A stretch of 38,975 nt of DNA from Dethiobacter sp. Lineage in GTDB: Bacteria > Bacillota > Dethiobacteria > Dethiobacterales > Dethiobacteraceae. The position numbers and the translations under genes are program-made. The notes below the pieces were generated by a model, which made no database searches, had not been told where the DNA came from, and worked only from the letters and a program-made list of their open reading frames with translations. The stretch covers positions 1 to 38,975 of the forward strand of contig JAGXTL010000027.1 in assembly GCA_018333635.1 (NCBI GenBank). Direction: 5' to 3'. This document shows, piece by piece, positions 1-7,441 of this stretch. Numbering within the stretch: position 1 is the stretch's first letter; each line of letters starts with the position of its first letter.

Positions 1-1
1 A

Positions 2-1237
2 ACTTATCTCCTGACTTGCTTGCTAGCCTTCTCCCTAATCTTTGCCGGCGGCTGTTGGGACCAAGCCGAGATTGAGTCCTTGGCGATTGTCCGCGCTGTA
101 GCGATAGACTATTTGCCGGGCCGCCGTGCTCCTTATCTGGTGACGCTGGCTGTAAAGCGTCCCGCAGCCATTGGTCAGGAAGGCGGCGGTGGCGGTGGCG
201 GTGGCGGCCAAGTCACTCTCTATTCGGGCGTCGGCGCATCTATCGAACTGGCAATCCGGCAGGCCGCCTTACACATTCCGCGCCGCATCTTTCTCACCCA
301 TAATGACCTGATAATTGTCGGCAGGGAACTGGCTGAGCACGGCCTATTTCCGGTGCTGGACTTTGTCGTGCGAAATCCTGACATGCGCTTGAGCGCTTCT
401 CTCTTAGTTGCCAAAGGGACCGGCCAAGAAATCCTCCACACGGCAGAGCGCTTGGAGGGAAGCGTTACCGATGAAATTCACGGCTTGCTTGACCAGGCAG
501 AAGATACATCTGAAACACAACCGGAACCCATTTTTCGCTTCCTGCGCAAAATGACGACACCCGGGGAAGAAGCTTATACTGTCTCCATTACAACAGCGCC
601 GCTGCCGGAGGATAAACCCTCGAAAGCTAACGGCGCAGGCGGAAGCGGAGAGGGTAACGGCGGCAACGGGGGCGGCGGTGCAAAGCAGGAGAAAATGTTA
701 GCCATGGACGGCATGGCAGTCTTTCGTGGCGACCGGCTGGCCGGCATTCTCAATCACAGTGAAGCCCGCGGCAAACTGTGGCTAGCCGGCATGACGACGC
801 GCGGCATTATGGCGGCACATGACCCCGTTCACCCGGAAAAGACTGTCACTCTCTCCCTGACGCGTTCGCAAACTAAAATTACGCCCTCCGTTCAAGGCGG
901 GCGTATCTCCTTTCGGGTGGAAGTTGAAGCTGAAGGAAATCTCATCAGCCAGAGCAGCCAAGCCGACCTTTCCACACCGGAAATGATTGAAAAACTAAAC
1001 AGTGCCAAAGCAGGCGCCATTAAGGTGGAAATGGAAAAAGCGCTGCAGAAAATGCGGCAGCTGGAAACTGATGTTGTCGGCTTTGGCGTCCTATTAAATC
1101 GCCGCGAGCCGAAAGCATTCCGGGAAGTGGCTGACCGCTGGCCGGAAACGTTCGTTCAGCTGCCTGTCGAGATCCACGTCAAAGCCTATATCCGTCGGAC
1201 CGGCATGCAGTCCAAGCCTGCGCGGATAACCCGTTAA
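2..1237 (+). CDS. Ger(x)C family spore germination lipoprotein, 5' end outside window
   Basis: This is the C subunit type of the GerA-family germinant receptors, a lipoprotein on the outer face of the spore inner membrane. The reading frame is open to the left edge, so the true start lies upstream; the first internal start would be TTG at 20. A hydrophobic signal segment ends in a lipobox with the sequence FAGGCWD, after which the Ger(x)C N-terminal and C-terminal domains follow to the usual length of about 400 residues. Two glycine-rich tracts (nine consecutive Gly near residue 60 and a Gly/Asn/Ser linker near residue 210) look like low-complexity insertions. The A and B receptor subunits would be expected just left of the window. 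The family assignment rests on overall resemblance and the lipobox. Confidence 0.85.
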   Translation, partial: TYLLTCLLAFSLIFAGGCWDQAEIESLAIVRAVAIDYLPGRRAPYLVTLAVKRPAAIGQEGGGGGGGGGQVTLYSGVGASIELAIRQAALHIPRRIFLTHNDLIIVGRELAEHGLFPVLDFVVRNPDMRLSASLLVAKGTGQEILHTAERLEGSVTDEIHGLLDQAEDTSETQPEPIFRFLRKMTTPGEEAYTVSITTAPLPEDKPSKANGAGGSGEGNGGNGGGGAKQEKMLAMDGMAVFRGDRLAGILNHSEARGKLWLAGMTTRGIMAAHDPVHPEKTVTLSLTRSQTKITPSVQGGRISFRVEVEAEGNLISQSSQADLSTPEMIEKLNSAKAGAIKVEMEKALQKMRQLETDVVGFGVLLNRREPKAFREVADRWPETFVQLPVEIHVKAYIRRTGMQSKPARITR

Positions 1238-1261
1238 TCATGGCAGTTAGGAGGGTTTAAG

Positions 1262-1462
1262 CTGCTGATCCTGCTGATTCTTGGCTTGTTGTTTATTGTT
1301 CTGCTGGAAGCGCCCCGCCTGGTTGTAGCTCAAATGCGAAAAGAACTGCTCGTCTTTTTAGTCCTTTGGTCGTTGGCATCTTTTCTTGCCGTTGCCCAAT
1401 TTATGGGCATGGAGCTGCCAAACCCAACCGATTTAATTAACAATATTTTTGCCGCCAAATAA
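1262..1462 (+). CDS. small two-helix membrane protein after the germination gene
   Basis: A 66-codon frame follows the Ger(x)C gene by 24 bases and is preceded by GGAGG at 1250-1254, seven bases before a CTG codon at 1262, which I take as the start; no ATG, GTG or TTG is better placed. The product has a leucine-rich first helix, a short charged stretch with QMRKE, a second hydrophobic helix, and ends NIFAAK. Small membrane proteins are often found at the end of ger operons, but I do not recognise this family. Function unknown. The well-spaced ribosome binding site and the hydrophobic pattern are the reasons to believe it is real. Confidence 0.5.
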   Translation: MLILLILGLLFIVLLEAPRLVVAQMRKELLVFLVLWSLASFLAVAQFMGMELPNPTDLINNIFAAK

Positions 1463-1978
1463 AAGGACGCTACGCGTTTTCTCTCAGCTGACGCGTCTTG
1501 CAGGGCGGGTTTGAAACCCGCCCCTACGGGTTGCCCCCCCTACGGGTTGCCACCCCTGCGGGCGACCCTCAACACCTCTTTTGTAGGGGCGGGTTTCAAA
1601 CCCGCCCGAAAGGCGACACCCCTCATTGCGTTGGAAGCTAGATAGTTTCCTGATATGCTACAGAAATTCCCCTCCCTTGGAGGGGTGCCCGCAAGGGCGG
1701 GGTGGTCGCATGCCGCCTCAACAAACTCACAGAATACGAACATCAAAAAGGCAGAAAATCCACCAGAGGAACCACCCCGGCGCTTTGCGCCACCCCTCCA
1801 CAGGAGGGGAATCGTTTTGATATAATTTCCTGGTATAAAAGGAAGCTACGCGTTTCATCCAATCGGGTTTCAAACCCGCCCGAAAAGGCTGCCACCCCTA
1901 AGCACCTGTCATTCGGCAAACAAACACATTTTCCCCGCCGGCAGGCTGTTAATTTTTGTCAATATTTCCTGGGAAATG
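1463..1978. repeat. gene-free stretch full of palindromic repeats
   Basis: No convincing coding sequence. It holds two perfect palindromes with arms GGGCGGGTTT/AAACCCGCCC (1503-1523 and 1587-1607), a shorter copy at 1864-1878, copies of CTACGGGTTGCC around 1524-1552, and a larger inverted repeat (next entry). The first two palindromes carry the flank CCCCTAC / GTAGGGG in opposite orientation, so they are two inverted copies of one unit. This resembles REP/MITE-type dispersed elements between converging transcription units (the germination operon and leuS). Confidence 0.7.
1657..1835. repeat. MITE-like element with imperfect inverted ends
   Basis: The left part (about 1665-1708) contains CCCCTCC-CTT-GGAGGGG followed by GCCC-GCAA-GGGC and GGGGTGGT; the right part (about 1770-1813) is its imperfect reverse complement, with ACCACCCC, GGCGCTTTGCGCC and CCCCTCC-ACA-GGAGGGG. 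The outer flanks also match loosely (TTTCCTGATAT on the left, ATATAATTTCCTGG on the right, read on opposite strands). The whole can fold into one long branched hairpin. No transposase is encoded, so it would be a non-autonomous or REP-like element. Confidence 0.6.
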
Positions 1979-4447
1979 TCAGCGCACCACCAAATTCAAC
2001 AGTTTATCGGGAACAATGATGGCTTTAAGCAGCTGCTGACCTGCCATTGCCTGGGTAACCTTTTCGTCAGCCAAGGCTCGCTCCTGCATTGCCGTCGCGT
2101 CGAGTCCTGCCGGAATGATCAGCCTGCCTCGTACTTTGCCGTTTATCTGCACAACAATTTCCACATTTTCCGCCCGCAAAATTTGCGCGTCATACTCCGG
2201 CCATGCCTGCAGATGCACACTTTCTTCTTTCCCCAGCCTGGCCCACATTTCCTCTGCTAAGTGGGGGGCAAAAGGCGCCAGAATTAAAGTCAGCATTTCC
2301 AGCACTTCCGCCAACACAGCTCTGTCGATATCGGCTTCCTTTTCGTTAAGATAGACATACGCCGCATTTACAGCTTCCATCACCGCGGAAATTGCCGTAT
2401 TAAAGTTAAAGCGTAGCTCTATATCATCAGTAACTTTTTTCAGTGCCAGATGGAAGGCACGGCGAAGCGCCAACGCTGACTCAGCGGGAGCGGCAGATGC
2501 CACGTTTTCTGACCGCACGATCTCGGCGTAGCCATCGACCAGCCGCCAGACGCGCTTCAAAAAGCGATAGCATCCTTCCACTCCTCGCTCATTCCAGTCC
2601 AAATCCTTTTCCGGCGGCGCGGCAAAGAGAATAAACAGGCGGCCTGTGTCGGCACCATATTTTTTGATTATTTCATCGGGACTTACTACATTGCCTTTTG
2701 ATTTGGACATTTTCGCGCCGTCTTTATTAACCATCCCTTGAGCCAGCAAACGGGAAAAAGGCTCCACCGCCTGAGTCAGGCCGGCATCATGGAGCACCTT
2801 TGTAAAGAAACGGGCATAGAGCAAATGTAAAATGGCGTGTTCAATCCCGCCGATATACTGGTCGACCGGCATCCAGGCATCGCTTTTCTCCCGCGCAAAG
2901 GCTTGCTCCGCATTTTTTGGATCTGTGTAGCGGAAAAAATACCAGGACGAGCAGATAAATGTATCCATCGTATCAGTTTCCCGCCGCGCATCAGCGCCGC
3001 AGAGCGGACATTCAACGTGTAAAAAAGCGGCATGCTGCTCAAGCGGTGACCGTCCGCCGGCTTTAAAGACGACATCCTCCGGCAGCAGCACCGGCAAATC
3101 CTTCTCCGGCACCGGCACTGTACCACAGCTTTCACAGTAAATAATAGGAATTGGGGCACCCCAATAACGCTGCCGGGAAATCAGCCAGTCCCGCAGGCGA
3201 TAGCTTGTTTTGCCCTCGCCCCAGCCCTTTTCTTTTAAGTAGGCAGTAATTGCTTGTCCGCCTTCTCCGCTAGCCATGCCGGTAAAGTGAGCGGAATTAA
3301 CTAACACGCCTTGAGCAAGATAAGCTTCCGTCATTTCCGCCGCATTAAGGTCATCATCCAGCGGAGAAATAACAACCCGGATAGGTAAATTATATTTTTT
3401 AGCAAATTCAAAGTCGCGCCCGTCATGAGCCGGCACCCCCATCACCGCGCCGGTGCCATAACCCATCAGAACGTAATTGCCAACTAAAATCGGCACTTCC
3501 TCGCCGGTTACCGGATTTAGGCAATAAGCGCCGGTGAAAACACCTTCTTTGACCATCTCTGTGGAGGAGCGGGCCACCTCAGTCAGCTTTCTTGTTCGCG
3601 CCACCAAGTCACGCACGGCAGCTTCCTGCTCCGCCCCGCCAATAAGCTCGTCAAGTAACGGATGTTCCGCCGCCAGCACGAGATATGTGACGCCATAAAG
3701 CGTATCGGGGCGGGTCGTAAATACCGGCAACTCGAAAGTTTTGCCCTTGACCGGGAAACGGATCTCCGCCCCCTCACTTTTGCCGATCCAGTTTTCCTGC
3801 ATGACCCGCACCCGTTCGGGCCAACCCGAAAGCAGGCGCAAATCAGCTAGTAATCGCTCGGCATAATCCGTTATCTTTAAAAACCACTGCTCTAGATCTT
3901 TGACTGCCACAATTTCGCCGCAGCGCCAGCAGCCGCCTTCTTCCACCTGTTCGTTGGCCAACACTGTGGCGCATTGCGGACACCAGTTTACCGCCGCCTT
4001 TTTCTTATATGCCAGATTGCGCTGGTAAAAAAAGAGAAAGAGCCACTGTGTCCACTTATAATAGTCCGGAGCGCAGGTAGTCACTTCCCGCTCCCAGTCA
4101 TAGCTAATCCCCAGTGCCTTCTGCTGTTTTTTCATCGCCGCAATGTTTTCGTAGGTCCACTTGGCCGGATGAACCTGATGCTCAATGGCCGCGTTTTCCG
4201 CCGGCAACCCAAAGGCATCCCAGCCCATGGGATGTAAGACATCATAGCCCCGCATCGTCAAAAATCTAGCCAACACATCACCGATGGAGTAGACACGCAT
4301 ATGGCCCATATGCAATTTGCCGGAGGGATAAGGGAACATCTCCAGCAAGTAATACTTTTTTGCTCCGCCTTCAACCGTTTTATAAAAACCATGTTCTTCC
4401 CAGTATTTCTGCCATTTCGGCTCAATAACTGCCGGATTATAATCCAC
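1979..4447 (-). CDS. leuS: leucyl-tRNA synthetase
   Basis: Class I aminoacyl-tRNA synthetase that charges tRNA-Leu in the cytoplasm. The HIGH signature appears as HMGH (residues 46-49, after PYPSGKL) and the KMSKS signature is intact (KMSKSKGNVVSPDE); the inserted editing domain and the C-terminal anticodon-binding and LeuS-specific domains follow, giving about 822 residues, normal for bacterial LeuS. I choose GTG at 4447 because GGGAGG lies seven bases upstream and the protein then begins with DYNPAVIEPKWQ, the usual LeuS start; the ATG further upstream overlaps a TATAAT box. No T-box leader fits in the short space upstream. Confidence 0.97.
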   Translation of the reverse strand: MDYNPAVIEPKWQKYWEEHGFYKTVEGGAKKYYLLEMFPYPSGKLHMGHMRVYSIGDVLARFLTMRGYDVLHPMGWDAFGLPAENAAIEHQVHPAKWTYENIAAMKKQQKALGISYDWEREVTTCAPDYYKWTQWLFLFFYQRNLAYKKKAAVNWCPQCATVLANEQVEEGGCWRCGEIVAVKDLEQWFLKITDYAERLLADLRLLSGWPERVRVMQENWIGKSEGAEIRFPVKGKTFELPVFTTRPDTLYGVTYLVLAAEHPLLDELIGGAEQEAAVRDLVARTRKLTEVARSSTEMVKEGVFTGAYCLNPVTGEEVPILVGNYVLMGYGTGAVMGVPAHDGRDFEFAKKYNLPIRVVISPLDDDLNAAEMTEAYLAQGVLVNSAHFTGMASGEGGQAITAYLKEKGWGEGKTSYRLRDWLISRQRYWGAPIPIIYCESCGTVPVPEKDLPVLLPEDVVFKAGGRSPLEQHAAFLHVECPLCGADARRETDTMDTFICSSWYFFRYTDPKNAEQAFAREKSDAWMPVDQYIGGIEHAILHLLYARFFTKVLHDAGLTQAVEPFSRLLAQGMVNKDGAKMSKSKGNVVSPDEIIKKYGADTGRLFILFAAPPEKDLDWNERGVEGCYRFLKRVWRLVDGYAEIVRSENVASAAPAESALALRRAFHLALKKVTDDIELRFNFNTAISAVMEAVNAAYVYLNEKEADIDRAVLAEVLEMLTLILAPFAPHLAEEMWARLGKEESVHLQAWPEYDAQILRAENVEIVVQINGKVRGRLIIPAGLDATAMQERALADEKVTQAMAGQQLLKAIIVPDKLLNLVVR

Positions 4448-4483
4448 TTTCCTGCCTCCCATACAGATAAAATCTTTTTTCAT

Positions 4484-4515
4484 TATATCCGATTTACAGC
4501 AAAAAGGAAATCGTA
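4484..4515 (-). promoter_or_regulatory. candidate leuS promoter
   Basis: On the minus strand, TATAAT (4485-4490) is preceded 17 bases upstream by TTTCCT, a passable -35. The transcript would start about 30 bases before the GTG start of leuS and include its GGGAGG site. This is a reading of consensus elements only. Confidence 0.45.
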
Positions 4516-4548
4516 CGCAGCTTATCTGCGATCAATCAATAGTCAATT

Positions 4549-4557
4549 TGGTATAAT
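4549..4557 (+). promoter_or_regulatory. extended -10 promoter for the heme lipoprotein gene
   Basis: TGGTATAAT matches the extended -10 consensus TGNTATAAT exactly. No good -35 is visible, which is normal for extended -10 promoters. It would give a leader of about 100 bases before the TTG start at 4666 and runs divergently from leuS. Confidence 0.5.
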
Positions 4558-4665
4558 CTTAATAAAAAATAAAAGATTAATCGCGATGATTCATTTGCAA
4601 TTATCTGGCAGGTTTTTCCTGAGAGATGAGGAACTAAAATTTTAAGAAAAGTGGAGGTGAAAAAA

Positions 4666-4971
4666 TTGATTCTAAAAAAGTTAAGCATCTTCCTCCTGAT
4701 TTTAACAACCTTTACAATCCTCACAACAGGCTGCGGCAGGAGCGCCCCGGCGCAGCCGCCTGCACAAAACGGTCCGTCGCCGGACGTGGCGGCCGCATTA
4801 GTGGAGGGTCGTTGCGCCCGCTGCCATACACTCGATAAAGTATACCGCGAGCGGAACGCCCAGCTTTGGCCTGGGATTGTCACCAGGATGGTTAACATGT
4901 CTCCAGGGCTGCTGACAGACGATGAGTATAACTTGGTGGTCGAATACCTGCAAGAAAACTACGGAAAATAG
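4666..4971 (+). CDS. single-heme c-type cytochrome-like lipoprotein
   Basis: A small exported lipoprotein: hydrophobic signal, lipobox LTTGC, a Pro/Ala-rich linker, then one CARCH heme-binding motif (CXXCH) and a short helical C-terminus ending YLQENYGK with a Met-rich WPGIVTRMVNM segment that could supply a distal ligand. I place the start at TTG 4666 because GGAGG (4653-4657) precedes it by eight bases; the GTG at 4651 would overlap that site. Length about 101 residues, typical of small monoheme cytochromes. The gene lies upstream of hcp on the same strand, but a repeat and a separate promoter lie between them, so joint function is only a possibility. It implies cytochrome c maturation machinery elsewhere. 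Confidence 0.8.
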   Translation: MILKKLSIFLLILTTFTILTTGCGRSAPAQPPAQNGPSPDVAAALVEGRCARCHTLDKVYRERNAQLWPGIVTRMVNMSPGLLTDDEYNLVVEYLQENYGK

Positions 4972-4988
4972 AGAATTGTGCAGACTAA

Positions 4989-5020
4989 CCCTCACCCTAG
5001 CCCTCTCCCAGAGGGAGAGG
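4989..5020. repeat. palindromic repeat before hcp
   Basis: CCCTCACCCTAGCCCTCTCCC is followed by AGA and GGGAGAGGGG. CCCTCTCCC and GGGAGAGGG pair as a hairpin. The same core recurs downstream of hcp at 6846-6882 and as a half copy at 7342-7351, so hcp is bracketed by members of one repeat family. Confidence 0.65.
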
Positions 5021-5106
5021 GGAGTTTGTTGAGCAGGAGAGGGGGTTGCGGCGGCCATTCTCAGACTAGCAAAGCAGAAAATTTCTTGCAGAAAAAAACT
5101 TCATGG

Positions 5107-5122
5107 GGTGACTTGCATCACA
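5107..5122. promoter_or_regulatory. candidate Crp/Fnr-family operator upstream of hcp
   Basis: GGTGA-N6-TCACA, one mismatch from the TGTGA-N6-TCACA palindrome recognised by many Crp/Fnr-type regulators, including nitrosative-stress regulators of the HcpR group. Its centre lies about 61 bases upstream of the start site predicted from the -10 below, the classical class I activator position. The assignment to a particular regulator is inference; no regulator gene is in the window. Confidence 0.5.
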
Positions 5123-5139
5123 GCAAAGTGATTGGCAAA

Positions 5140-5169
5140 TTGTTAAACTGGACTCAACTCCAAAATATA
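5140..5169 (+). promoter_or_regulatory. candidate hcp promoter
   Basis: TTGTTA (5140-5145) and AATATA (5164-5169) with an 18-base spacer. The -35 and -10 are both imperfect, as expected for an activator-dependent promoter. The leader would be very short, with the GAGAGG site at 5175-5180 almost at the 5' end, which weakens the call. Confidence 0.4.
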
Positions 5170-5188
5170 CGAGTGAGAGGTGTTTTAA

Positions 5189-6811
5189 TTGAGTATGTTC
5201 TGTAACCAGTGTGAACAAACTGCCAAAGGAGTCGGCTGTACCACCCATGGTGTTTGCGGCAAAGATGCTGATGTGGCAGCGCTGCAGGATCTTTTGCTCC
5301 ATGCTCTGATGGGCCTGTCCATCTACGCAGACGAAGCGCGCAAAAACGGCATTACAGACGAACCTGCCAACCGCTTTACAGCAAAAGCCATCTTCTCCAC
5401 GCTCACCAATGTGGACTTTGACCCGGAGAAATTCCAGCAACGCATCAGCGAAACGGTATCGCTCCGCAAACAGCTAAAAGCAAAAGTCGGCAATCTTGCT
5501 TTTGAGCATCCTGCAGCAAACTTTACTCCTGCAACAGACATCCCCGGTCTGGTAGAGCAAGGCAAAAAAGTAGGGCTGCTTGCTGACGAGGAAACGGACG
5601 CCGACATCCGCTCGTTGCAGCAAATTCTCCGCTTCGGCGTAAAAGGCGTGGCTGCTTATGCTGATCACGCCGCAGTGCTTGGTCAGGAGGATGATAAAGT
5701 TTACGCATATCTGCATGAAGCTCTCATCGCCCTGACAAGAAATGACCTGGGGATAAACGACTTGCTTGGCCTAGTCTTAAAGTGCGGCGAAATGAACTTG
5801 CGTGCCATGGAATTGCTCGATGCCGGCAACACCGGCACATACGGCCACCCCGTACCGACTGAAGTGCCGCTGGGACATCTTGCGGGCAAAGCCATCCTCA
5901 TCTCAGGCCATGACTTAAAAGATCTGGATGAACTGCTGAAACAGACGGCAGGCAAAAATATCAACGTCTATACCCATGGTGAAATGCTGCCCACCCACGG
6001 CTACCCTGAACTGAAAAAATATCAGCATTTCTATGGACATTATGGCACTGCCTGGCAGAATCAGCAGAAAGAGTTTGCTAACTTCCCGGGTGCGATTCTG
6101 ATGACGACCAACTGCCTGCAAAAACCACAAGGCAGCTACCTGGACTATATCTTCACCACCGGAAATGTCGGCTGGCCGGGCGCCAAGCATGTGGACAATT
6201 ATGATTTCACCCCGGTGATAGAAAAAGCGTTGGCAATGCAGGGTTTCCCCACAGACGAAGTGGGTGACGGCGTGCTGGTAGGCTTTGGACGAAACACTGT
6301 GCTGGGTGTGGCACCAAAAGTAATTGACGCGGTAAAAAGCGGCGACATCAAGCACTTCTTTTTGGTAGGCGGCTGCGACGGCGCTAAACCGGGTCGCAGT
6401 TACTACAGCGATTTTGTGGAGAAGGCTCCCAAAGACACGGTGATCCTGACACTGGCCTGTGGCAAGTTCCGCTTCTTTGACAAGAAGTTGGGCGATATCG
6501 GCGGCATTCCCAGGCTGTTGGATGTGGGCCAGTGCAACGACTCTTATTCTGCCATCCAAATAGCTCTTGCCCTGGCTAACGCCTTTGAATGCGACGTCAA
6601 TGAACTCCCCCTGACACTCGTTCTTTCCTGGTATGAGCAGAAGGCGGTGGCAATTTTACTGACACTCCTCCACCTAGGACTGAAAGACATCTATATCGGA
6701 CCCAGCCTGCCAGCCTTTATTAGCCCCAATGTACTGAACGTGCTGGTGGAAAAATTCAACCTTCATCCCATCTCCACCCCGGAAAATGACCTTGCGCAAA
6801 TCTTAGGCTAA
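5189..6811 (+). CDS. hcp: hybrid cluster protein (hydroxylamine reductase), class I
   Basis: Cytoplasmic Fe-S enzyme that reduces nitric oxide or hydroxylamine and is linked to nitrosative-stress defence in anaerobes. The N-terminal cluster motif C-X2-C-X8-C-X5-C is present (CNQCEQ ... HGVCG), and all expected ligands of the hybrid cluster can be picked out in order: His in SGHDLKD, Glu in THGEMLP, Cys in TTNCLQ, the persulfide-type Cys in VGGCDGAKPGRSYY, Cys in LACGKF, Cys in GQCNDSY, and Glu and Lys in WYEQKA. Length of about 540 residues with two complete helical bundles marks class I. Start: TTG at 5189, eight bases after GAGAGG; ATG at 5195 is an alternative that changes only two residues. 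No Hcr partner is adjacent. Confidence 0.95.
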   Translation: MSMFCNQCEQTAKGVGCTTHGVCGKDADVAALQDLLLHALMGLSIYADEARKNGITDEPANRFTAKAIFSTLTNVDFDPEKFQQRISETVSLRKQLKAKVGNLAFEHPAANFTPATDIPGLVEQGKKVGLLADEETDADIRSLQQILRFGVKGVAAYADHAAVLGQEDDKVYAYLHEALIALTRNDLGINDLLGLVLKCGEMNLRAMELLDAGNTGTYGHPVPTEVPLGHLAGKAILISGHDLKDLDELLKQTAGKNINVYTHGEMLPTHGYPELKKYQHFYGHYGTAWQNQQKEFANFPGAILMTTNCLQKPQGSYLDYIFTTGNVGWPGAKHVDNYDFTPVIEKALAMQGFPTDEVGDGVLVGFGRNTVLGVAPKVIDAVKSGDIKHFFLVGGCDGAKPGRSYYSDFVEKAPKDTVILTLACGKFRFFDKKLGDIGGIPRLLDVGQCNDSYSAIQIALALANAFECDVNELPLTLVLSWYEQKAVAILLTLLHLGLKDIYIGPSLPAFISPNVLNVLVEKFNLHPISTPENDLAQILG

Positions 6812-6845
6812 ACAGCTATACTGAAAACTCCCTTTCCCACCCCCC

Positions 6846-6882
6846 ATTATATCCCCTCTCCCTCTGGGAGAGGGGATATAAT
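6846..6882. repeat. perfect 17-bp-arm palindrome after hcp
   Basis: Arms ATTATATCCCCTCTCCC and GGGAGAGGGGATATAAT are exact reverse complements around a TCT loop. It lies 35 bases after the hcp stop and could also act as a transcript-end hairpin, although no clean T run follows. Same CCCCTCTCCC core as 4989-5020. Confidence 0.75.
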
Positions 6883-7070
6883 AAAATGGGACAAGGGGAC
6901 AGGTGATTTGTCCCAGATTGCAAACATTAACTGCAAACATTAACTGATTGAGAAGATTTAAATAACTGGACTACCTAACTATCTACTCTCCAGATTTGTT
7001 GTGTTCACATCAGCGCTGTGGTAGAATCGGTGACAAGTGACGCTTATCCCTCCTTTGACGAATTGCCTCG

Positions 7071-7205
7071 GCTACTCCTCCCAACGCCATGGTTATGGCA
7101 GCAGGGAATTATACTTTTTTTGACTTTGTCCGAGTCGGGGTACCCCTGCAGATTTTCATTGCTCTGATTACAGTATTCATTCTGACTCTGTTTTTTCCTT
7201 TTTAA
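7071..7205 (+). pseudogene. C-terminal remnant of an SLC13/DASS-type anion transporter
   Basis: The frame reads ATPPNAMVMAAGNY, then a hydrophobic helix, ending TLFFPF and a TAA stop at 7203-7205. The motif (V)ATPPNA followed by a helix is the characteristic end of sodium/dicarboxylate-sulfate (SLC13/DASS) symporters. Upstream of 7071 the match fades: the residues are wrong and a TGA lies in frame a few codons before, so only about 44 codons of what should be over 400 remain. It sits inside the inverted repeat at 6887-7339. The family call comes from recognising the motif, not from a search. Confidence 0.6.
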
Positions 7206-7265
7206 CACAAAGAGTAACTATTCATTCAGCATCAGGCTGAGCGGGCTAAACTCTGCTCCGCCCCT

Positions 7266-7292
7266 AAAAACCGTGAACTTTCACGGTTTTTT
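7266..7292. terminator. terminator hairpin, usable on either strand
   Basis: AAAAACCGTGA, loop ACTT, TCACGG then TTTTTT. Six base pairs of strong stem extended by A-T pairs, with a T run on both strands. It probably ended the transporter gene that is now a remnant upstream. Confidence 0.65.
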
Positions 7293-7352
7293 CGTAAGCT
7301 ACGGTGTTTTTGGGACAAATCACCTGTCCCCTTGTCCCATTCCCCTCTCCCT

Positions 7353-7406
7353 CACAAAAAAAGGGACGTAACGAAACTTTAGTTTCGCTACGTCCCTTTT
7401 TTTGTG
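7353..7406. terminator. long bidirectional terminator at the end of the CODH/ACS operon
   Basis: A nearly perfect palindrome with about 25-base arms: CACAAAAAAAGGGACGTA then CGAAAC, loop TTTA, GTTTCG then TACGTCCC and seven T. One unpaired base in each arm. It starts 36 bases beyond the stop of the last operon gene and has A/T runs on both sides, so it should stop transcription from either direction. Confidence 0.85.
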
Positions 7407-7441
7407 CTACTTTATGAGAGAAAAAACTTTGCGCTCTTGCC

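Larger units (their letters stand above)
6887..7339. repeat. 453-bp segment bounded by perfect 29-bp inverted repeats
   Basis: Bases 6887-6915 and 7311-7339 are exact reverse complements over 29 bases. Each copy is itself a hairpin (TGGGACAA ... TTGTCCCA) with GGGGACAGGTGA in the loop, a look shared with REP-like repeats mobilised by RAYT-type transposases. The interior holds a tandem 13-bp repeat (TGCAAACATTAAC at 6919-6931 and 6932-6944), a transporter remnant (7071-7205) and a terminator (7266-7292). I see no clear target-site duplication and no transposase. Confidence 0.7.

Noticed and set aside
1503-1878. Repeats near leuS as a possible CRISPR array
   Set aside because: The units are palindromes in both orientations with irregular spacing and no regular unique spacers, and no cas genes are in the window.
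4448-4660. Possible T-box riboswitch in front of leuS
   Set aside because: A TATAAT box lies about 40 bases before the start, which leaves no room for a T-box leader, and no T-box sequence or antiterminator is seen.
5915-6559. Minus-strand open frame of 214 codons opposite hcp
   Set aside because: Hcp is certain in the other strand with all cluster ligands; this frame has no motif or ribosome binding site.
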